Source: Acidimicrobiia bacterium (GTDB lineage: Bacteria > Actinomycetota > Acidimicrobiia > Acidimicrobiales > Ilumatobacteraceae). From it: a stretch of DNA of 6,397 nucleotides. The notes under the pieces were generated by a model, which had not been told where the DNA came from, searched no databases, and worked only from the letters and a program-made list of their open reading frames with translations. Positions 1 through 4,067 of this stretch are shown piece after piece. Location: the NCBI GenBank assembly GCA_030425785.1, contig JAUHYJ010000219.1, forward strand, positions 1 to 6,397. Reading direction: 5' to 3'. Made by a program: the position numbers and the translations under genes. Every line of letters begins with the position of its first letter. The stretch's first letter is position 1.

Positions 1-292
1 ACACGGCTCGATCAACCACCTCGGCGTCGAGACCGAGACCGCCGACGAGGTGGTCGCGGCCGAACGCCGCATCGCCGCCGGTGGCCTCACGACGTCGGGT
101 GTCGACGACACGATCTGCTGCTTCGCCGAGAAGGTCGAGACCTGGGTGAGCGACGCTCGCGGCCAACGTTGGGAGTGGTACGTCAAGCAGGCCGACCACG
201 ACACCCAACTCGACAACGTCGTCGTCACCCACCACGACGCGACGGGCACCGAGGCGCCGGCACCGGCGTGCGGTACCGGCGCCTGCTGCTGA
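1..292 (+). CDS. arsI: ArsI/CadI-type VOC-fold protein (C-As lyase family), 3' part
   Basis: Partial gene: the reading frame is open from base 2 to the TGA at 290-292 (96 residues visible), and the start lies off the left edge. The GTG at 50 is an internal valine, because the codons before it already match the family (SINHLGVE). Visible landmarks: the metal-ligand His in INHLG (fragment residue 6), a vicinal cysteine pair in DDTICCFA (39-40), and the metal-ligand Glu in WEWY (58). This is the signature of the ArsI/CadI branch of the glyoxalase/VOC superfamily. Characterised ArsI enzymes are iron-dependent dioxygenases that cleave the carbon-arsenic bond of trivalent organoarsenicals, with the Cys pair binding As(III). 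Actinobacterial homologues are often named CadI (cadmium-induced). The protein ends in CGTGACC, adding three cysteines and perhaps a second metal site. Partner ars genes, if any, would lie to the left. Family assignment is strong; the exact substrate (organoarsenical or other thiophilic metal) is not decided. Confidence 0.88.
   Translation, partial: HGSINHLGVETETADEVVAAERRIAAGGLTTSGVDDTICCFAEKVETWVSDARGQRWEWYVKQADHDTQLDNVVVTHHDATGTEAPAPACGTGACC
253..283 (+). repeat. Inverted repeat at the 3' end of the arsI-like gene
   Basis: The arms GGCGCCGGCACCG (253-265) and CGGTACCGGCGCC (271-283) pair over 13 bp with one mismatch around a 5-nt loop. It sits in the last codons, ending seven bases before the stop codon. 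No T-run follows, so it is not a classical intrinsic terminator. It could act as a 3' stabilising or pausing hairpin, or simply be a by-product of the Ala/Pro/Gly codons there. Confidence 0.35.
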
Positions 293-376
293 CGAGACGC
301 GCCGCCGACGTGGTCGGCCGGCGCCGCGACGTCGACGACGTCGATGAGGTCGGTCCCGTCGATGTCGTCGATGTGC

Positions 377-1351
377 TCAGAAGTCGATGTCGAGGTCCGA
401 GGCCTCGTCCACCTCACGGCGGGCGCGGCGGCGGGCCTCGGCGACGATGTCGTCGGTCGACCGGTCACTCGAATCGGTCGTGTCGCCCGAGTCGCTCGCA
501 TCACTCGTGTCGCTGTGTGACTCGCGGCCCCGGGCGCGCGCTTCGTCGATGATCTCGTCGGCGGACCGGTCACGGCGCTGTTCGCTCGCGTCGCCCCGCA
601 ACTTCCTGCGGATCTTCACGAACAACCAGATGCCGCCGCCGATGATCACGAGCCACAACAGGACCGTCGTGATCGGGATGCCTCCCGAACTCGTCGTCGT
701 CCCGGTGTCGGGCGACGTCGAGTCGGGCACGACGGTCGGCTCCTCCTCGGGCGGGGCGAGCGTGATCACGAAGCCCGACGTCGCGGTGATGCCGTCCGCG
801 AACGCGATCGTCGCGGCGCGGATCGCGTCGGCACCGGGGTCGTCGCCGTAGTGGAAGTGGCTCACGGCGGCACCGACCAGGCCGTGCCGCCAGACGACCA
901 TCCGGACCGACACGTCGTTCTCGTCGTCACGTCCGGCGAACGCCCTCGCCCCGTCGAACGGTGGCTCGACCTCGGTGAGATCCTCCTCGCCGGCGTACGA
1001 GACGACCTCGTCGACATAGGCCTCGGCCACCTCTTCGTCGGGCCACACGACCACCTCGCGCAGCAGCGTCGCGTCGCTGCCCGCGTTCCACACGTCCTGG
1101 CCGGCGCGCAGCTCGGTGGCGGCGACCGAGCCCGGCTCGACGTGACCGACGGAGTACGGCGACGTGACCGCGAACTCGTCGTAGTCGAGCTCGACGATCT
1201 CCTCGGTGAACCGGAAGCCCTCCGGGGCCTCGGACGCGGCGAGCAGGTCGGCGGTGGCGGTGGTCAGCGTCGCCACCGTGAAGACCCCCACCACGGCCGC
1301 CGTGGACAGCACCGTGTGCATGGCGGCACAGGGTAGACGGTCGGCGACCAC
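377..1351 (-). CDS. Single-pass membrane protein of unknown function, secreted domain plus acidic/basic cytoplasmic tail
   Basis: I do not recognise the family. The 324-aa product has a hydrophobic N-terminal stretch (about residues 12-34, plausible signal peptide cleaved after TATA). A probable extracellular domain of about 160 residues follows (35-197). Next come a Pro/Thr/Ser/Glu-rich linker (200-225), one membrane helix (about 227-246, LLWLVIIGGGIWLF) and a basic stop-transfer stretch (KIRRKLR, 246-252). The cytoplasmic tail carries two copies of a charged motif, DRSADEIIDEARARGRE (261-277) and DRSTDDIVAEARRRARRE (296-313), separated by a Ser/Asp/Thr-rich spacer. The layout is that of a type I surface protein. 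The start chosen is GTG (1349-1351) because AGGGG lies 9 nt upstream; an in-frame ATG at 1319-1321 (residue 11) gives a signal peptide without the charged stretch and remains possible. It lies 50 bp downstream of nadE on the same strand and may share its transcript. No enzymatic motif is visible. Confidence 0.82.
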   Translation of the reverse strand: MVADRLPCAAMHTVLSTAAVVGVFTVATLTTATADLLAASEAPEGFRFTEEIVELDYDEFAVTSPYSVGHVEPGSVAATELRAGQDVWNAGSDATLLREVVVWPDEEVAEAYVDEVVSYAGEEDLTEVEPPFDGARAFAGRDDENDVSVRMVVWRHGLVGAAVSHFHYGDDPGADAIRAATIAFADGITATSGFVITLAPPEEEPTVVPDSTSPDTGTTTSSGGIPITTVLLWLVIIGGGIWLFVKIRRKLRGDASEQRRDRSADEIIDEARARGRESHSDTSDASDSGDTTDSSDRSTDDIVAEARRRARREVDEASDLDIDF

Positions 1352-1360
1352 GCGCGCCCG

Positions 1361-1365
1361 CCCCT
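1361..1365 (-). promoter_or_regulatory. Shine-Dalgarno-like site for the membrane-protein gene
   Basis: The minus strand reads AGGGG here, 9 nt before the GTG at 1349-1351. The alternative ATG at 1319-1321 has no such site. This favours the longer 324-aa form. Confidence 0.45.
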
Positions 1366-1371
1366 ATTGTT

Positions 1372-1393
1372 CGCGCCCCCACGGTCGGGCGCG
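1372..1393 (-). terminator. Possible weak hairpin between nadE and the membrane-protein gene
   Basis: On the minus strand, CGCGCCC (1393-1387) pairs with GGGCGCG (1378-1372) around an 8-nt loop, starting 8 bp after the nadE stop codon. No U-tract follows. It could attenuate read-through from nadE into the downstream gene, but a 7-bp GC palindrome is not rare in DNA of this composition. Confidence 0.22.
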
Positions 1394-1401
1394 GCGATGT
1401 G

Positions 1402-3123
1402 TCAGGCGCGGTAACCGTGGGTGATCGGCATGCGGCGGTCCTTGCCGAACGCCTTTGGGCTCACCCGGACCCCAGGGGGCGACTGGCGCCGCTTGTACTC
1501 GGCGATGTCGACGAGCCGGGCGACGCGCCGCACGATGTCGACGTCGTGGCCCATCTCGATGATCTCCTCGGCCGTGTGGTCGCGCTCGACGTAGAGCTCG
1601 AGGATGGGGTCGAGCACCTCGTAGGGCGGGAGCGACTGGTCGTCACGCTGGTCGGGTCGGAGTTCTGCCGACGGTGGCTTCGTGATGACGTTCGGTGGGA
1701 TGACGTCGCGTCCCGCGGCCCGGTTGACGTACCGGCAGAGCTCGTACACCTCGAGCTTCAGGACGTCCTTGATCACGGCGTAGCCGCCGACCGAGTCGCC
1801 GTAGATCGTGAAGTAGCCGACCGCCAGCTCGCTCTTGTTGCCCGTGGTCAGCACCATCCAACCCATCTCGTTCGAGAGCGCCATCAGGAGCTGCCCGCGA
1901 CAGCGTGACTGGAGGTTCTCGTAGGTGAGCCCCGGCTCACGGCCCTCGAACGACGGGGCCAGCATGTCGAGGTAGGCCTGGAACGCCGGCTCGATCGAGA
2001 TCGTCCGGTAGTCGATGCCGAGGTTCTCGGCCAGCAGCTCGGCGTCAGACTTCGAGTGGTCGGAGCTGTAGCGCGACGGCATCGACACGCCGTGCACGTG
2101 GTCGGGGCCGAGCGCGTCGGTGGCGACACACGCGACGAGCGTCGAGTCGATGCCACCCGACAGGCCGATCACGACGTCGGTGAAGCCGTTCTTGCGGAGG
2201 TAGTCGCGCGTGCCGAGCACCAGCGCGTCGTACAGCTCGCGGTGAGGGTCGAGTGGTTCGGCGAGCGGCGGGACGATGGTGTCGCCGGTGGCTCGCGACG
2301 TCGACGAGACGTGAACGAGGGGCAACGGCCGGTCGGTGGCCTTGCCCCGCGGATCGAGGAGGCGACCGCGATAGACGGGCGGGATGACGACGTCGACCAC
2401 CATCAACTCGTCGACGAACTGCGGGGCGCGCGCGATGACGTGGCCTTCGCCGTCGACGACGAACGAACCGCCGTCGAACACCAGCTCGTCCTGGCCGCCG
2501 ACCTGATTGACGTACACGATCGGCGTGTGGGCGTCCTGGGCGCGTGTCGCGACCATGCGCTCGCGACCGGTGTCCTTCTCCCAGTGGTAGGGCGACCCGT
2601 TGATGTTGACGCTGAGCTCGGCGCCGCCCGCGGCCTGGGTGGCGAGCGGACCGTTCGGCGACCAGATGTCCTCGCACACCGTCATGCCGACCTTGACGCC
2701 GCCGATCTCGAACAGCTCGAGCGGGTCGTTGCCATCGGTGCCCGGCGTGAAGTAGCGCTGCTCGTCGAACACCGCGTAGTTCGGCAGCATCCGCTTGCGG
2801 TACGTGCCGACGACCTCGCCGCCGACGCACATCGCGGCCGCGTTGTAGAGGTCGCGATCCCGGTCGACGAACCCGACCACCGCGGCGCACTCACGCGTGT
2901 GGGCGGCGAACGCAGCGAGCGCCTCGAGGTTGTCGTCGACGAAGCCCGGCTTGAGCACGAGGTCCTCGGGCGGGTAGCCCGTGATCGACAGCTCAGGGAA
3001 CGCGATCAGGTCGCACCCCGCCGCGTCGGCCTCGTCGTAGGCGTCCATCAGCAGCTTGAGGTTGCCGTCGAGGTCCCCGACGGTCGGGTTCAGCTGGGCG
3101 AGCGCCACCCGCAACACGGTCAT
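1402..3123 (-). CDS. nadE: Glutamine-dependent NAD+ synthetase
   Basis: Catalyses the last step of NAD+ synthesis: ATP-dependent amidation of nicotinic acid adenine dinucleotide with ammonia taken from glutamine, in the cytoplasm. The 573-aa protein has both expected domains. Residues 1 to about 270 form a nitrilase-type glutaminase with the Glu-Lys-Cys triad visible as E44 (FPELSITGYPPEDL), K110 (RKRMLPNYAVFDE) and C150 (TVCEDIW). Residues from about 295 form the synthetase, with the ATP-pyrophosphatase P-loop SGGIDS (322-327), TTGNKSELAVGYFTIYGD (426-443) and the KPPSAELRPDQ stretch (482-492) typical of NadE. The length fits the shorter bacterial glutamine-dependent class. The frame is open up to 3723, but family homology begins at MTVLRVALAQLNP, so the ATG at 3121-3123 is the start; the upstream part is the reverse of a + strand gene. 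No Shine-Dalgarno is visible, which fits a leaderless message. All key residues are intact, so it should be active. Confidence 0.97.
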   Translation of the reverse strand: MTVLRVALAQLNPTVGDLDGNLKLLMDAYDEADAAGCDLIAFPELSITGYPPEDLVLKPGFVDDNLEALAAFAAHTRECAAVVGFVDRDRDLYNAAAMCVGGEVVGTYRKRMLPNYAVFDEQRYFTPGTDGNDPLELFEIGGVKVGMTVCEDIWSPNGPLATQAAGGAELSVNINGSPYHWEKDTGRERMVATRAQDAHTPIVYVNQVGGQDELVFDGGSFVVDGEGHVIARAPQFVDELMVVDVVIPPVYRGRLLDPRGKATDRPLPLVHVSSTSRATGDTIVPPLAEPLDPHRELYDALVLGTRDYLRKNGFTDVVIGLSGGIDSTLVACVATDALGPDHVHGVSMPSRYSSDHSKSDAELLAENLGIDYRTISIEPAFQAYLDMLAPSFEGREPGLTYENLQSRCRGQLLMALSNEMGWMVLTTGNKSELAVGYFTIYGDSVGGYAVIKDVLKLEVYELCRYVNRAAGRDVIPPNVITKPPSAELRPDQRDDQSLPPYEVLDPILELYVERDHTAEEIIEMGHDVDIVRRVARLVDIAEYKRRQSPPGVRVSPKAFGKDRRMPITHGYRA

Positions 3124-3159
3124 GTCAGCAGCGTAACGGAGGTGGTCGGAGCCGGTCCG
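3124..3159 (-). promoter_or_regulatory. Possible leaderless promoter of nadE
   Basis: On the minus strand a TANNNT-type -10 box, TACGCT (3135-3130), is followed by exactly six bases (GCTGAC) and then the nadE ATG at 3123. That spacing would start transcription at or next to the start codon, a common actinobacterial arrangement, and no Shine-Dalgarno is present. A weak -35-like CGGACC (3159-3154) lies 18 bp further up, matching only the central GAC of TTGACA. Inference from spacing only. Confidence 0.33.
3148..3151 (+). promoter_or_regulatory. Ribosome binding site that decides the start at 3160
   Basis: GGAG lies 8 nt before the ATG at 3160-3162. A stronger GGAGGT at 3138-3143 is 16 nt away, too far for this ATG. 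The next in-frame ATG (3172) would be 20 nt from GGAG, so the upstream ATG is preferred. Confidence 0.45.
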
Positions 3160-3672
3160 ATGCGCCGTACCATGGGTCGGGTGTTCGGACGACGCCAACG
3201 CGAGCGGTCGCCGGTCGGGCAGCGGCTCGACGAGGCACGCGACGTGATCGAGCGTCACGCGCCCGGTTCGCCCGCGCTGCACGTGCTCGACGACGTCGAG
3301 CGGTCGCTCGAGGCAGCCGTCGCCGACTGCGTGCGACTCGAGCGCACGATCGAGCAGCTCAACCCCACCGCAGCGACCCACGACCTCAAGGTGGCGCTGC
3401 GCCAGCGGGCCGCGGTGACGGCGCCCGACACCCCGCAGATCGTGGCGCTGCGCCGTCGGCACGACACCGTGCACGGGTTGATGAACCGCCTGCACGACCT
3501 GCGCTGCCGCATGGAGCAGACCCTGGTCGACGTCGACACCCTGGTCGCCCAGTCGGTCACGGCATCGGTGGCGCCGGTCGCCGACGACCCGATGCTGCGC
3601 GTCCAGATCCACCAACTCACGACCGACGCGACGGCGCTCGCTGCCGCCCACGACGAGCTCTCGAGCCTCTGA
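3160..3672 (+). CDS. Hypothetical helical (probably coiled-coil) protein
   Basis: I do not recognise the family. The 170-aa product has a very basic N-terminus (MRRTMGRVFGRRQRER) followed by mainly helical, heptad-like sequence rich in Arg, Asp, Glu, Leu and Val. Likely helices cover residues 21-33, 38-68, 73-86, 92-130 and 145-168, with breaks at APGSP, LNPT and APVADDP. No signal peptide or membrane segment is seen, so it is probably cytoplasmic. Coding potential is supported by strong third-position GC in this frame and a GGAG site 8 nt upstream of the ATG. The frame stays open far upstream (to 2056), but that part is antisense to nadE and is not coding. An alternative start is the ATG at 3172. 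The stop is 31 bp before the zinc-ribbon gene on the same strand, so the two probably form an operon. The helical, charged make-up suggests a scaffold or binding partner; that is inference only. Confidence 0.75.
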   Translation: MRRTMGRVFGRRQRERSPVGQRLDEARDVIERHAPGSPALHVLDDVERSLEAAVADCVRLERTIEQLNPTAATHDLKVALRQRAAVTAPDTPQIVALRRRHDTVHGLMNRLHDLRCRMEQTLVDVDTLVAQSVTASVAPVADDPMLRVQIHQLTTDATALAAAHDELSSL

Positions 3673-3677
3673 CCGCC

Positions 3678-3707
3678 ATGACCGGACCGATCGGACCGAT
3701 GACGTGA
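3678..3707 (+). promoter_or_regulatory. Possible coupling mini-ORF before the zinc-ribbon gene
   Basis: A nine-codon ORF (MTGPIGPMT) starts 5 bp after the stop of the coiled-coil gene. Its TGA (3705-3707) overlaps the GTG start of the next gene (3704-3706) as GTGA. Inside it the 9-mer CGGACCGAT occurs twice in perfect tandem (3683-3691, 3692-3700). Since the GTG start has no clear Shine-Dalgarno, termination-reinitiation through this ORF could feed ribosomes to it. Chance is a real alternative. Confidence 0.22.
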
Positions 3708-4021
3708 ACTGCCCCCTCTGCACCGACCAGATGCTGATGCCGCGCTACCGGGCCGGCATCGAGATCGACGTGTGCCCCAACTGCCACGGCATGTGGCTCG
3801 ATCGGGGCGAGCTCGAGAAGCTCGTCGAGCCCGAGGTGTCGAGCAACTACGCCCGGTCGATGTCGGGTGCCGAGCAGTGGCCGGCGGTGCGCCCGCCCGA
3901 GGTCGAGCCGTTCTCGCCGAAGTACACCCGCGACGGCCGCAAGGCCGAGAAGACGAAGAAGAAGCGCAAGAAGTCGCTCGCCGAACGGCTCGGCGACGTC
4001 CTCGACGAAGTCATCGACTGA
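3704..4021 (+). CDS. zf-TFIIB-type zinc-ribbon protein
   Basis: A 105-aa protein with an N-terminal zinc ribbon: CPLC (Cys3, Cys6) and CPNCHGMWLDRGELEKL (Cys24, Cys27). This C-x2-C...C-P-x-C-x-G-x-W-L-D-x-G-E-L pattern is diagnostic of the zf-TFIIB family (PF13453), small bacterial proteins of mostly unknown function. After a variable, Pro-rich middle (residues 41-75) comes a strongly basic stretch (KTKKKRKK, 83-90) and a terminal amphipathic helix (SLAERLGDVLDEVID). A Lys-rich segment followed by a short helix is a usual ending for this family. The start is GTG, chosen because it places the first CPxC at residues 3-6; no ATG is available in frame and no clear Shine-Dalgarno is seen. It probably shares a transcript with the coiled-coil gene 31 bp upstream. 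The basic tail could bind nucleic acid or an acidic partner, which is inference. Confidence 0.9.
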   Translation: MNCPLCTDQMLMPRYRAGIEIDVCPNCHGMWLDRGELEKLVEPEVSSNYARSMSGAEQWPAVRPPEVEPFSPKYTRDGRKAEKTKKKRKKSLAERLGDVLDEVID

Positions 4022-4039
4022 CCGGCACGCGCCGACCGC

Positions 4040-4067
4040 CGTCGGCTACTCGGAGAAGTAGCCGACG
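4040..4067. terminator. Candidate bidirectional terminator hairpin between converging genes
   Basis: CGTCGGCTACT (4040-4050) and AGTAGCCGACG (4057-4067) are perfect 11-bp complements around a 6-nt loop. The hairpin starts 18 bp after the zinc-ribbon stop codon and overlaps the last codons and stop (4046-4048) of the dehydrogenase gene on the other strand. It is placed where a shared terminator for two converging genes would be, but no T-run flanks it on either strand, so termination without a U-tract would have to be assumed. Confidence 0.42.

Noticed and set aside
327..373. Repeated GTCGACG/GTCGATG units (331-346 and 358-373 match 14 of 16; CGACGTCG twice at 327-343) in the gap after the arsI-like gene
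   Set aside because: Such units are common across this window because of Val-Asp and Asp-Asp codons and general composition. No clear terminator stem with a T-run or operator spacing was found.
465..530. Triplet-like repetition in the Ser/Asp/Thr spacer of the membrane protein, considered as a microsatellite
   Set aside because: The units are too diverged for an unstable tandem repeat. It reads as ordinary low-complexity linker coding.
851..1336. 161-codon + strand frame opposite the membrane protein
   Set aside because: Its His/Arg/Gly/Val-rich composition is typical of antisense translation. The minus-strand frame has a signal peptide, a membrane helix and repeated motifs.
2056..3159. Long + strand open frame antisense to nadE and continuous with the coiled-coil gene (538 codons in total)
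   Set aside because: NadE on the other strand is unmistakable, and an open antisense frame is expected at this GC content. Only the part from 3160 on has a ribosome binding site and its own coding character.
3124..3723. 200-codon N-terminal extension of nadE on the minus strand
   Set aside because: NadE homology begins at MTVLRVALAQ. The upstream translation is Arg/Val-rich and is the reverse of the coiled-coil gene.
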